From an uncultured Subdoligranulum sp. (GTDB taxonomy: Bacteria > Bacillota > Clostridia > Oscillospirales > Ruminococcaceae), in contig CAJFFY010000003.1 in the NCBI GenBank assembly GCA_904374465.1, positions 1 to 64,000 of the forward strand: DNA of 64,000 bases. The letters are read 5' to 3'. The notes beneath the pieces are model-generated. The model saw nothing but the letters and a program-made list of their open reading frames with translations. It was not told where the DNA came from and ran no database searches. Shown piece by piece: positions 14,763 to 23,253 of the stretch (positions are counted from its first letter, which is position 1; the number at the start of each line of letters is the position of its first letter). Position numbers and translations under genes: made by a program.

Positions 14763-15716
14763 TTGATCGAAGTAAAGCATCTGACAAAGCGTTACGGCAA
14801 CCACACCGCAGTGGATGACATCAGCTTTACGGTGGAGGATGGCTGCATTTACGGTCTGTTGGGGCCCAACGGTGCCGGCAAATCCACCACCATGAATATC
14901 CTGACGGGATACCTCTCCGCCACCGACGGCACCGTGACCATTGACGGACACGATATCGCCGAGGAACCCGCCGAGGCCAAGGCCTGCATCGGGTATCTGC
15001 CCGAACAGCCGCCGCTCTACCAGGATATGACGGTGACGGAATACCTGCTCTTTGTGGCGGAACTGAAGGGCGTGCGCAAAAAAGCCGCCCGCCGCGCCGC
15101 CGTGGAGGAGGTGTGCGGCCGGGCCGGCTTGCAGGGAATGGAAGCGCGGCTGATCCGCAATTTGTCCAAGGGGTATCGCCAGCGGGTGGGCATTGCCGCC
15201 GCCCTGCTGGGCACACCCAAGGTCATCATTCTGGACGAACCCACCGTGGGATTGGACCCGGCCCAGATGATCGAGATCCGCTCCCTGATCCATGATCTGG
15301 GCAAGACCCACACGGTGATCCTGTCCAGCCATATTCTCAGCGAAGTGCAGACGGTCTGTGACCGGGTCTTGATTATTGCCGCGGGCAAGCTCATCGCCCA
15401 GGGTACGCCGGAGGAACTGGCCGGCCGCCTGGCAGCCAAGGGAACCATCTCGGCCACCGCCCAGGGAAACCGGGAGGCAGTGCTCCAGGCGGCGTCCGCC
15501 GTGCCGGGCCTGACCGACCTGCGGGTTACGGCAGAAAAGGGCGGGGAAGTCAGCTTTACCGCCGTCAGCGAATCCGGCGCCGACCTGCGCGGCGCGCTGT
15601 CGCTGGCGTTGGCCAAGGCCGGCTGCCCGGTACTGACCCTGAGTGCAGAGAGCATGAGCCTGGAGGATGTTTTCCTGCAGCTCACCGAAAAGCCGGAAGA
15701 AAAGGGGGATGCGTGA
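14763..15716 (+). CDS. ABC transporter ATP-binding protein (GldA-like)
   Basis: 317 residues from a TTG at 14763 with AAGGGGG 9 bases upstream; no ATG in this frame fits the domain start. The nucleotide-binding domain has GLLGPNGAGKSTTMNILTGY (Walker A), LSKGYRQRVGIAAALL (signature), VIILDEPTVGLDP (Walker B) and a switch histidine in SSHILSE. It is followed by a C-terminal extension of about 90 residues. It powers the exporter formed with the next genes. Gene order ATPase, permease, GldG-like, DUF4340 is a conserved cassette; the cargo is not known in Firmicutes. Confidence 0.92.
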   Translation: MIEVKHLTKRYGNHTAVDDISFTVEDGCIYGLLGPNGAGKSTTMNILTGYLSATDGTVTIDGHDIAEEPAEAKACIGYLPEQPPLYQDMTVTEYLLFVAELKGVRKKAARRAAVEEVCGRAGLQGMEARLIRNLSKGYRQRVGIAAALLGTPKVIILDEPTVGLDPAQMIEIRSLIHDLGKTHTVILSSHILSEVQTVCDRVLIIAAGKLIAQGTPEELAGRLAAKGTISATAQGNREAVLQAASAVPGLTDLRVTAEKGGEVSFTAVSESGADLRGALSLALAKAGCPVLTLSAESMSLEDVFLQLTEKPEEKGDA

Positions 15717-15717
15717 T

Positions 15718-16581
15718 ATGGCAGCCATTTTCAAACGGGAAGTCAAAGCCTATTACACCGGCATGATCGGGTATGTGACGGCGGCGGTCAGCCTTTTCTT
15801 CCTGGGACTGTATTTTGCCAACCGGAACCTGATGTATGCCTCCTCGGACTTTGCGTCGGTTCTGTATACCACCACCATGATTCTATTGTTCCTGCTGCCG
15901 GCCATCAGCATGCGCAGCTTTGCCGAAGAACGGCGGAACAAAACCGATCAGCTGCTGCTCACCAGCCCGGTCAGCATTCCGGCCATCGTGCGGGGCAAAT
16001 TCCTGGCCGAGGTGGTGGTGTTTGCGGCGCCGCTGGTGGTGGCCGTGGTCATGCCGCTGATTTTGCTGGCCTTCGGCACGGTATCGTTGGTGTCCGCCTA
16101 CAGCGCCCTGTTTGCGTACATTTTGTTGGGGGCGGCCTGCCTTTCGGTGGGAACCTGGATTTCGGCGCTGACCGAAAACCAGATCCTTGCTTACCTGGCA
16201 ACCTTCGGAGCACTGCTGGTTGCCTACCTGATGAACGGCATCCAGACCATGTTTACCAGCGGCAGCGTGCTGGCACTCATCGTCTTTCTGGTGGTGCTGC
16301 TCATTGCGGCGGTACTGGTGGGCGTGGCCTGTAAAAGCCTGACCACCGGCTGTGCGGTCTTCTGCGTGGGGGGCATTCTGCTGGCCGTCCTGTTTGTGGC
16401 GCGGCCGACCTGGCTGCTCTCGGCCTTTGACAGCGTGCTGGCGGCCATGGCTCTCTTTGAGCCCTTCAACGGTGTGGTGGGCGGCATGTTCAGCATCTCG
16501 GCCATTGTCTATTATCTGTCGGTCATGGCGCTGTTCCTGTTCCTGACGGGACAGGCGCTGGAACGCCGTCGCTGGCATTGA
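15718..16581 (+). CDS. ABC-2 type permease (GldF-like)
   Basis: 287 residues. The ATG at 15718 is 9 bases after GGGGG; an ATG 9 bases earlier abuts the ribosome site. Six hydrophobic segments are visible, including IGYVTAAVSLFFLGLYF, TTMILLFLLPAISM, LVVAVVMPLILLAF and a C-terminal SAIVYYLSVMALFLFL. The sequence RSFAEERRNKTDQLLLTSPV is typical of ABC-2 permeases of the GldF/NosY kind. The start lies one base beyond the ATPase stop, indicating translational coupling. Confidence 0.9.
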   Translation: MAAIFKREVKAYYTGMIGYVTAAVSLFFLGLYFANRNLMYASSDFASVLYTTTMILLFLLPAISMRSFAEERRNKTDQLLLTSPVSIPAIVRGKFLAEVVVFAAPLVVAVVMPLILLAFGTVSLVSAYSALFAYILLGAACLSVGTWISALTENQILAYLATFGALLVAYLMNGIQTMFTSGSVLALIVFLVVLLIAAVLVGVACKSLTTGCAVFCVGGILLAVLFVARPTWLLSAFDSVLAAMALFEPFNGVVGGMFSISAIVYYLSVMALFLFLTGQALERRRWH

Positions 16582-16596
16582 GAGGAGGGACCGCAG

Positions 16597-18021
16597 ATGA
16601 AAGAAAAGAAACAGACCAATCCGTTTCACGGCAGCAAGCGGGCCTTCCGCAACGGTGCCTATGCCTCGGTGCTGACGGTGGTGGTCCTGGCCGCGGTGAT
16701 ACTGTTCAACCTGGTCATCCGGGCCTTGCCCACCAAATACACCGAACTGGATATCTCCACCAGCGCCCTGTTTACCCTGAGCGACACCAGCAAAAATTTG
16801 CTGCGGGAACTGGATACCGATATCACCGCTTACTATCTGGCTACTTCCGGCCAGGAGGACACCAACATCACCCGACTGCTGGACCGGTATGCCGACGAGA
16901 GCAGCCACTTCCGTTGGGAGCAGCGGGACCCGGTGCTCTATCCCACCTTCGCCGAGCAGTATGAGGGAGCCTCCACCGGTTGCGTGGTCCTGACCACCGC
17001 CGACAAGTACACGGTGGTCAGTTACAGCGATATGTACGAGATGGATCTGGACGCCTATTATTATTCCGGCTCCCAGGAGTACACCTTCCAGGCGGAGAAT
17101 GCGCTGACTTCGGGCATTGCGCGGACCATCCGCACCACTGAGTACCAGCTGTATGAGCTGACCGGCCATGGAGAAACCGCCCTGGAAAGCGACTTCACCG
17201 ATACCTTGGACAATGCCGGCGTGACGGTCAGTCAGCTGAACCTGACCACCGCCGGTTCCATCCCCGAGGATGCCGATGTGGTGCTTGTCAATGCGCCGCT
17301 GGCCGACCTCACCGCCGGGGAAGTCACCCAGCTGACCGATTATCTGAACCAGGGCGGTAAGCTGTTGATCGCCACCGACTTTACGGTGGATACGCCCAAT
17401 CTGGATGGTCTGCTTTCCGGCTGCGGTATGACGCGGCAGGCAGGTGTGTTGGTGGAAACCGACGCGGACCACTATCCCTACGGTTATCCGCAGACCTACC
17501 TGCTGCCCAACATCGATGCCAATGAAATCACGGCCGGTGTGACCAGCGGCATGATGGTGTATGCACCCATCGCTCAGGGCATTGTGCAGAGCGAAGACAG
17601 CGACTACACGCTGACGCCGCTGCTGACCACCGGCGACAGTGCCTATTCGCTGGAAAACTACGCCACAGCCGAAACCGCCGAGAAGTCCGACACCGACCCC
17701 GAGGGCAGCTTTGACGTGGCTGTGGCGGCAGAAAATCCCACCACCGGCGGCAAACTGGTGTGGATCAACTGCCCCAATGTGCTGCTGTCCGGCACCAACC
17801 AAAGTGTGTCGGGAGGCAACGCCCAGCTGCTGGGCAGCGTGGTCAACTGGTTCAACGATGCGCAGACCACCGCCGTCATTGACGGCAAGAGTATGAGTGC
17901 CACCAGTCTTTCGGTGCCCAATGTCGCCATCATCGGGCTGGGTGTGCTGTTCATCTTTGTGCTGCCCATTGTCTGCCTGATTGTGGGTGTGGTGGTCTGC
18001 CTGATCCGTCGCCGCCGATAA
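16597..18021 (+). CDS. GldG-family ABC transporter auxiliary protein
   Basis: 474 residues. One N-terminal membrane helix (about residues 22-42, ASVLTVVVLAAVILFNLVI) is followed by a large extracytoplasmic domain. That domain starts with YTELDISTSALFTLSDTS, the hallmark of the ABC_transp_aux/GldG family, and contains a Rossmann-like LTDYLNQGGKLLIATDF. A C-terminal helix (VAIIGLGVLFIFVLPIVCLI) and RRRR end the protein. In gliding bacteria GldG partners the GldA/F transporter; here the family only marks the cassette. The gene follows the permease by 15 bases. Confidence 0.88.
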   Translation: MKEKKQTNPFHGSKRAFRNGAYASVLTVVVLAAVILFNLVIRALPTKYTELDISTSALFTLSDTSKNLLRELDTDITAYYLATSGQEDTNITRLLDRYADESSHFRWEQRDPVLYPTFAEQYEGASTGCVVLTTADKYTVVSYSDMYEMDLDAYYYSGSQEYTFQAENALTSGIARTIRTTEYQLYELTGHGETALESDFTDTLDNAGVTVSQLNLTTAGSIPEDADVVLVNAPLADLTAGEVTQLTDYLNQGGKLLIATDFTVDTPNLDGLLSGCGMTRQAGVLVETDADHYPYGYPQTYLLPNIDANEITAGVTSGMMVYAPIAQGIVQSEDSDYTLTPLLTTGDSAYSLENYATAETAEKSDTDPEGSFDVAVAAENPTTGGKLVWINCPNVLLSGTNQSVSGGNAQLLGSVVNWFNDAQTTAVIDGKSMSATSLSVPNVAIIGLGVLFIFVLPIVCLIVGVVVCLIRRRR

Positions 18022-18039
18022 AAAAAGGAGAATCTACCT

Positions 18040-19062
18040 GTGAATCGAAAAAAAATGATGCCGCTGGTTTTTCTGGCGGTGTGTGTGGTGGTGCTGGGCG
18101 TTCTGCTGGCTGTGCTGCAATCCGCGCAGACCGAAGAAACCCAGGGCCTGGCCCTGTGCGACTTTACAGCTGATGAAATCGACCGGCTGTCCTACAGCGG
18201 CAACAATGTGGAAGCCACGCTGCTCAAGGGCAACGAGGGAAGTTGGATGCTGGAATCCGACCCCGCCTTGCCGCTGGATCAGGATGTGGTGTCCAACCTG
18301 ATCACAAAGTTTGCCGGTCTTACGGCCCAACGGCAGTTGCAGGACAGCGAGCTGAGCGAGATTCCCGCCCGGAGCGATACACCGCTGATGGTTTTTGAAA
18401 TTGCCAGCGGCGAGACGGCCCGCACCCTGACGGTGGACCAGGCCAACGATGTGGCGGACATTTACTACGTCTACGATGAAAACGGTACCACCTACACGGT
18501 GGACCAGACCGACCTGGCCGGCCTTTGCAAGGACCCGCGGGATCTGTACAAAACCCAGACGCTGACCGATAAAACCATCGACGATGTGGCCACCATGCAG
18601 GTGGAGGATCTGCAGTTTACCCAGACGGACGGCAACTGGACTCTGACTGATGATCCGACGTATCCTCTGGATCAGGATGCTGTCCAGAAGATGGCCAACA
18701 CCCTTTGCGGGGTGCAGACCGATTGGACTGTCACCACGCCGGAAGCGGACAGCGTCTATGGCCTGGATACGCCGGATGTGACGGCCACCGTGACCTTCAC
18801 CGATGGCACCAGCCTGACGGTGCGGTTCGGTGCCCTGACCGATTCGGACGAAACGCTGTGCTACCTGGCATCCAGCGATACCCCCACGGTGGTGTACGAG
18901 GTGAATGCGGAGTACAAGACCGCCTTTGCTGTCACCAAGGAGACCTTGTATGACGACACCGCCACAGCCGAAACGGCCGAGGAGGACACCGACTCCATCG
19001 TTGCCGAACAGCCGGTGGGCGGCAAGAACGACTACGCCGACGCCCAACAGAACAACGAGTGA
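18040..19062 (+). CDS. DUF4340 domain-containing membrane-anchored protein
   Basis: 340 residues from a GTG preceded by AAAGGAG. An N-terminal anchor (PLVFLAVCVVVLGVLLAVL) is followed by two similar halves with the DUF4340 pattern (DFTADEIDRLSYSGNNVEAT, WMLESDPALPLDQDVVSNLI and again WTLTDDPTYPLDQDAVQKM). The internal duplication is visible in those paired segments. The C-terminus is acidic. Function unknown; the family regularly follows GldG-like genes, so it is probably an extracytoplasmic subunit of the same exporter. Confidence 0.88.
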   Translation: MNRKKMMPLVFLAVCVVVLGVLLAVLQSAQTEETQGLALCDFTADEIDRLSYSGNNVEATLLKGNEGSWMLESDPALPLDQDVVSNLITKFAGLTAQRQLQDSELSEIPARSDTPLMVFEIASGETARTLTVDQANDVADIYYVYDENGTTYTVDQTDLAGLCKDPRDLYKTQTLTDKTIDDVATMQVEDLQFTQTDGNWTLTDDPTYPLDQDAVQKMANTLCGVQTDWTVTTPEADSVYGLDTPDVTATVTFTDGTSLTVRFGALTDSDETLCYLASSDTPTVVYEVNAEYKTAFAVTKETLYDDTATAETAEEDTDSIVAEQPVGGKNDYADAQQNNE

Positions 19063-19068
19063 TCGAAA

Positions 19069-19105
19069 AAGCCCTTCGCTTCCTCCGGGAAGCGAAGGGC
19101 TTTTT
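19069..19105 (+). terminator. Terminator of the Gld-like ABC cassette
   Basis: AAGCCCTTCGCTTCC paired with GGAAGCGAAGGGCTT followed by a T-run, seven bases past the DUF4340 stop. Confidence 0.92.
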
Positions 19106-19120
19106 GTGCGGCGCCGTAGC

Positions 19121-19149
19121 TTGCCGCGGCGCGGGTGACATGATATAAT
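19121..19149 (+). promoter_or_regulatory. Promoter of the GH3 lipoprotein gene
   Basis: TTGCCG, 17 bases, perfect TATAAT, 25 bases before the start codon. Confidence 0.7.
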
Positions 19150-19173
19150 ACAAGGCAAAAGGGGGCATGGCGG

Positions 19174-20430
19174 ATGGGACCGACCCGGAAACTGAGGGGG
19201 TTGGCAGGGGTGCTGGCGCCGCTGTTGCTGTGCGCCTGCGCGGCCGTTGCGCCTTCCGGCAAACAGGCGGGAGCCACACTGGCACCCACGGCTTCTGCGA
19301 CCATCCGGCCCACCCCGGAGACGGACAGTGTGGACGTTCTGCTGCAGCGGATGACGCTGCGTCAGAAAGTGGGACAGCTTTTTATGGTGCGCCCCGACGC
19401 GCTGGTTCCCGACTTGTCCCAGGAGGAAATCGACGACGAAACGGCGGCGGGAGTCTGCCGGGTGACCGATGCCATGCGCCAGAGTCTGGAAAAATATCCG
19501 GTGGGGGGCATCTGCCAGTTTGGCAAAAACATCACCGACCCGCAGCAGATTGCCGCCTTCAACGGGGACCTGCAGGCAGCCAGTGCCCTGCCGCTGCTGA
19601 TCGCCGTGGACGAGGAAGGCGGCCGGGTGGCGCGTCTGGCCAACAACGGGGCATTCGACCTGCCCCGGTATGAAAGTGCGCTGTCCGTGGGGGAGACCGG
19701 GAACCCGGAAGCGGCCCGGCAGATGGGACGAACCATCGGTGCCTATCTGCGGGACTACGGCTTCACAATGGATTTTGCCCCGGTGGCCGATGTCTGGACC
19801 AACCCCGAAAACACCGTCATTGGGGACCGGGCCTTTTCCCGGGAGGCGCAGACCGCGGCGGCGATGGCCGGTGCCATGGCCCAGGGGCTGCGGGAGGAGG
19901 GCATCCTGCCCACCTACAAACATTTCCCGGGGCATGGGGATACCGCGCAGGACAGTCACGACGGACTGGCCAGTACAGACCGCACCGAGGATGAGATGCG
20001 GGAATGCGAATGGTTGCCCTTCCTCCGGGAAGCGCAGACGGCACAGGACGATACCCGCGCCATCATGGTGGGGCATATTGCCGCCCCGGCTCTAGGGGAT
20101 GCCGGCGTGCCGGCATCCCTCTCCCACAGGATGGTGACCGATATCCTGCGGGGGCAGCTGCTGGTGGGGGAGGATGTACTGGTGGTGACCGATTCCCTGG
20201 CCATGGGGGCCATTACCCAGCAGTATACCCCGGCCCAGGCCAGCGTGCAGGCGCTGCAGGCCGGGTGTGATATCCTGCTCATGCCCGCCGGCCTGGCCGA
20301 AGCCTTTGAGGGCGTGGTGGCCGCGGTGGAGGATGGCACCATCACCGAGACCCGGCTGGACGAAAGTGTCCGGCGCATTTTGCGCTATAAACAACAATAC
20401 GCGGGACTGCAGGTCGCCGCAGAACAGTAG
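19174..20430 (+). CDS. Glycoside hydrolase family 3 lipoprotein (NagZ-like beta-N-acetylhexosaminidase)
   Basis: 418 residues. An N-terminal lipoprotein signal (VLAPLLLCAC) and an Ala/Thr/Pro linker precede a single GH3 domain. Motifs: LRQKVGQLFMV, AVDEEGGRVARL, KHFPGHGDTAQDSH with the His-Asp general acid pair of NagZ-type enzymes, and VVTDSLAMGAI with the nucleophilic aspartate. It should cleave terminal beta-N-acetylglucosamine, for example from peptidoglycan fragments, outside the membrane. This matches lipoprotein NagZ of Gram-positives rather than the cytoplasmic enzyme of Gram-negatives. Followed after 8 bases by a glycosyltransferase gene. Confidence 0.9.
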   Translation: MGPTRKLRGLAGVLAPLLLCACAAVAPSGKQAGATLAPTASATIRPTPETDSVDVLLQRMTLRQKVGQLFMVRPDALVPDLSQEEIDDETAAGVCRVTDAMRQSLEKYPVGGICQFGKNITDPQQIAAFNGDLQAASALPLLIAVDEEGGRVARLANNGAFDLPRYESALSVGETGNPEAARQMGRTIGAYLRDYGFTMDFAPVADVWTNPENTVIGDRAFSREAQTAAAMAGAMAQGLREEGILPTYKHFPGHGDTAQDSHDGLASTDRTEDEMRECEWLPFLREAQTAQDDTRAIMVGHIAAPALGDAGVPASLSHRMVTDILRGQLLVGEDVLVVTDSLAMGAITQQYTPAQASVQALQAGCDILLMPAGLAEAFEGVVAAVEDGTITETRLDESVRRILRYKQQYAGLQVAAEQ

Positions 20431-20438
20431 GAAATGCT

Positions 20439-21503
20439 ATGGAAAAGATTGTATGGGCGGTGGACGGGTCCTTTTTTGGCCAGCGAGTGTCGGGCATCCA
20501 GCGCTATTCCATCGAATTGCTGTCAGCTCTGGATGCCATCGTGCCGCCCGGCCTGGTGGAGGTGGTGGCACCTCCCGGCGTGCGCATTCCGGTGTATCAA
20601 AATATCCGCGGTGTCACCTTTGGCACCCGTACCGGCGGCAAATGGCAGCAGCTGGATTATCCGGCCTATCTCAAGCAGCGCGGGGCCAAAGGCCTTGCCA
20701 CCTGTAATGTGATTCCACTGTTCGGGTTCCGGGGCATTGCGGTGGTCCATGATGTCTGCTACCGTGCACGGCCGGATTTCTATACCGATCTGCGCGGTCG
20801 GCTCAGCGCCGCCTGGCATCGGCTGCAATACCGCCGCATTGCCCGGGTGGCCGAACACATCGTCACAGTGTCGGAATTTTCCAAAAGCGAAATCACACGG
20901 TACTATGGCGTGGCGCCGGAGCGCATTTCGGTGGTATACAACGCCTGGCAGCAGATGCAGCGGATCGCCCCCGACGAGCGGATTTTTGATAAAGTATCCC
21001 GGCTGCGCCGCGGGCAATACTATTTCAGCATGGCCAACCTGCTCAAAAACAAAAACTTCCCCTGGGTGCTGCGGGCGGCCAAGAATAAGCCGGATGCCGT
21101 CTTCGCCATTGCGGGCGGCGGAAGCCTGGCGGCGGAGGCCAAGCGCCTGGGTTTGGCCGATCTGCCCAACGTGGTGTATCTGGGGTATGTCTCGGACGGG
21201 GAAGCCAAGGCGCTGATGCACCACTGCAAGGCGTTTCTGTTTCCCACCCTGTATGAAGGATTCGGTATCCCGCCGCTGGAGGCGGTGGCCTGCGGGGCGC
21301 CGCGGATCTTCGTCAGCGATACCCCCTGTATGCGGGAAGTGTACGGGGACTGTGCCGGATACATTGACCTGAAGACCAACCGCGGCTATGTGGATGATGC
21401 CACCCCGCCCAAGCGGGACGCCGCCGAACTGCTGGCGCGGTACAGCTGGCGTAAGAGTGCACAGGCGCTGCTGGATGTGCTGCAAAAGCAAACAAAGGAA
21501 TAA
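20439..21503 (+). CDS. Glycosyltransferase, GT4-like (GT-B fold)
   Basis: 354 residues. The N-terminal half has VSGIQRYSIELLSAL and VVHDVCYRARPDFY. The C-terminal GT1/GT4 domain begins near residue 185 (YYFSMANLLKNKNFPWVLRA). It contains LFPTLYEGFGIPPLEAVACG, the donor-binding E-x7-E motif, and a following SDTPCMREVYGDCAGYID. It resembles mannosyl- or rhamnosyl-transferases that build surface polysaccharide. No membrane helix. Probably co-transcribed with the GH3 gene; donor and acceptor are unknown. Confidence 0.88.
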   Translation: MEKIVWAVDGSFFGQRVSGIQRYSIELLSALDAIVPPGLVEVVAPPGVRIPVYQNIRGVTFGTRTGGKWQQLDYPAYLKQRGAKGLATCNVIPLFGFRGIAVVHDVCYRARPDFYTDLRGRLSAAWHRLQYRRIARVAEHIVTVSEFSKSEITRYYGVAPERISVVYNAWQQMQRIAPDERIFDKVSRLRRGQYYFSMANLLKNKNFPWVLRAAKNKPDAVFAIAGGGSLAAEAKRLGLADLPNVVYLGYVSDGEAKALMHHCKAFLFPTLYEGFGIPPLEAVACGAPRIFVSDTPCMREVYGDCAGYIDLKTNRGYVDDATPPKRDAAELLARYSWRKSAQALLDVLQKQTKE

Positions 21504-21506
21504 AAA

Positions 21507-21540
21507 GACCCCGCCGGTTCAGTATGCCGGCGGGGTTTTT
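21507..21540. terminator. Bidirectional terminator between the glycosyltransferase and yifB
   Basis: ACCCCGCCGG paired with CCGGCGGGGT, followed by TTTTT on the plus strand and by TCTTTTTATT on the minus strand. Confidence 0.9.
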
Positions 21541-21546
21541 GCATGT

Positions 21547-23073
21547 TTACAGGTTGAATTTCCGGTCCAGGCTGCGGTATTGCAGGGCTTCGGAAAGATG
21601 GGCTGCCTCCAGCGTTTCACATCCGTCCAGGTCGGCCACCGTGCGGGCTACCCGCAGAATCCGGTCGTAGGCGCGGGCGCTGTATCCCAGCCGCTCAAAG
21701 GCACCGCGCAGGATTTTTTCGGCGGCGGGTGTCATGGCGCAGTAACGGCGCAGGGCACTGCCGGGCAGCTGGGCATTGCAGCGGACACCCGACAGTTTGC
21801 GGTATCGCTCCTGCTGCAAAGCGCGGGCGGTCACCACACGGGCACGCACCGCAGCGCTGGACTCGCCGCCGGTCTGGGCAGACAGTTCCTCGTATTCCAC
21901 CGGCAGAGCCTCCACATGCAGGTCAATGCGGTCCAGCAGGGGACCGGAAATCCGCCGCCGGTACTGGGCAATGGCGCTGGGGGTACAGGTGCATTCCCGG
22001 GTGGGATGGCCCAGATATCCGCATTTACAGGGGTTCATGGCGGCCACCAGCATGAATTTGCAGGGATAGATGGCAGAACCGTGCACACGGCTCACCGTCA
22101 CGGTGCCGTCCTCCAGCGGCTGGCGCAGCACCTCCAGCGTGTCGCGGGAAAATTCCGGCAACTCGTCCAGGAACAGTACGCCGTTGTGGGCCAGGCTCAC
22201 TTCGCCGGGGCGGGGAACCGTGCCGCCGCCCACCACGGCGGTGGCGCTGACGCTGTGGTGCGGGCTACGAAAGGGCCGTGTCTTGATCAGGCCGTCACCG
22301 CCCCGCAACAGGCCGGCCACCGAGTAGATGGCGCTGGTTTCCAGCGCTTCTTCGTAGCTCAAAGGCGGCAGAATGCCGGGCAGCCGTTTGGCCAGCATGC
22401 TCTTGCCGGTACCGGGCGGCCCCACCAGCAGCAGGTTGTGCCCGCCGGCAGCTGCTACTTCCAACGCCCGGCGCGCTTCGCTCTGCCCGCGCACGTCAGC
22501 CATGTCGGGACCTGTCCACACGCCGTTTTCGTCGTACCCATCGGCCTTGGCTGGGGCCAGGGGCGTTGCGCCGCACAGATGCAGCACCACATCCTGGGCG
22601 CTGCGGGCAGGGTAGACGGTCAGCCCTTCGGCCACGGCGGCCTCCGCGGCATTTTCTGCGGGCAGGAACAATTCACGGACGCCCTGCCGTACGGCGGCCA
22701 GAGCCATGGGCAGTACGCCAGTCACCGGGCGCAGGGTGCCGTCCAGTCCCAATTCCCCCAGAAAGGCCCGCTCCAGGCCGGGCGCGGGCAACTTTCCCTG
22801 GGCGGCCAGAATTCCGATGAAGACCGGCAAGTCATAGACAGGACCGGTCTTGCGCACGTCGGCGGGGGCCAGGTTGATGGTAATGCGGCTGGCAGGCCAC
22901 TGGTAATGGAGGTTTTTCACGGCACTGCGGACCCGCTCGCTGCTTTCCTTTACGGCGGAATCCGGCAGGCCCACCAGATTGAACTGGGGCAGCCCGCCGG
23001 AAAGATCGGCTTCCACCTGCACCAGATACCCCGCAAGACCCGTCACACCCAGACTGGTCACCTTTGCAAACAT
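21547..23073 (-). CDS. YifB-family Mg-chelatase-like AAA+ ATPase
   Basis: 508 residues from the ATG at 23073 with GGGAGG upstream. The N-terminal ChlI-like domain (NLVGLPDSAVKESSERVRSA, ASRITINLAPADVRKTG) is followed by an AAA+ module with LLVGPPGTGKSMLAKRLPGI (Walker A) and VLFLDELPEF (Walker B). Cysteines in NPCKCGYLGH and CTCTPSAI follow, then the C-terminal Mg-chelatase helical domain. The family (ComM/YifB) includes ComM, a branch-migration helicase used in transformation. That role is plausible here but not shown. Confidence 0.93.
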   Translation of the reverse strand: MFAKVTSLGVTGLAGYLVQVEADLSGGLPQFNLVGLPDSAVKESSERVRSAVKNLHYQWPASRITINLAPADVRKTGPVYDLPVFIGILAAQGKLPAPGLERAFLGELGLDGTLRPVTGVLPMALAAVRQGVRELFLPAENAAEAAVAEGLTVYPARSAQDVVLHLCGATPLAPAKADGYDENGVWTGPDMADVRGQSEARRALEVAAAGGHNLLLVGPPGTGKSMLAKRLPGILPPLSYEEALETSAIYSVAGLLRGGDGLIKTRPFRSPHHSVSATAVVGGGTVPRPGEVSLAHNGVLFLDELPEFSRDTLEVLRQPLEDGTVTVSRVHGSAIYPCKFMLVAAMNPCKCGYLGHPTRECTCTPSAIAQYRRRISGPLLDRIDLHVEALPVEYEELSAQTGGESSAAVRARVVTARALQQERYRKLSGVRCNAQLPGSALRRYCAMTPAAEKILRGAFERLGYSARAYDRILRVARTVADLDGCETLEAAHLSEALQYRSLDRKFNL

Positions 23074-23177
23074 GTTGTGTCCTCCCCACAATCGACAATC
23101 TACGTCCAGTATAGCGCGCCACCCGGTATTGCACAAGGCACTCTGCATAAAAATAAGCCAATATAACCAAAATTTGA

Positions 23178-23206
23178 TTGACATCGGGGCGGCAAGTTGG
23201 TATATT
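23178..23206 (+). promoter_or_regulatory. Strong sigma-A promoter of the phosphoglucomutase gene
   Basis: TTGACA, 17 bases, TATATT, 48 bases before the start codon. One of the best consensus matches in the window, in line with a housekeeping sugar enzyme. Confidence 0.85.
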
Positions 23207-23253
23207 TAGTATATGCTTACAGCATTGTTATGGAAAGTGTAGGTGTATTACTT

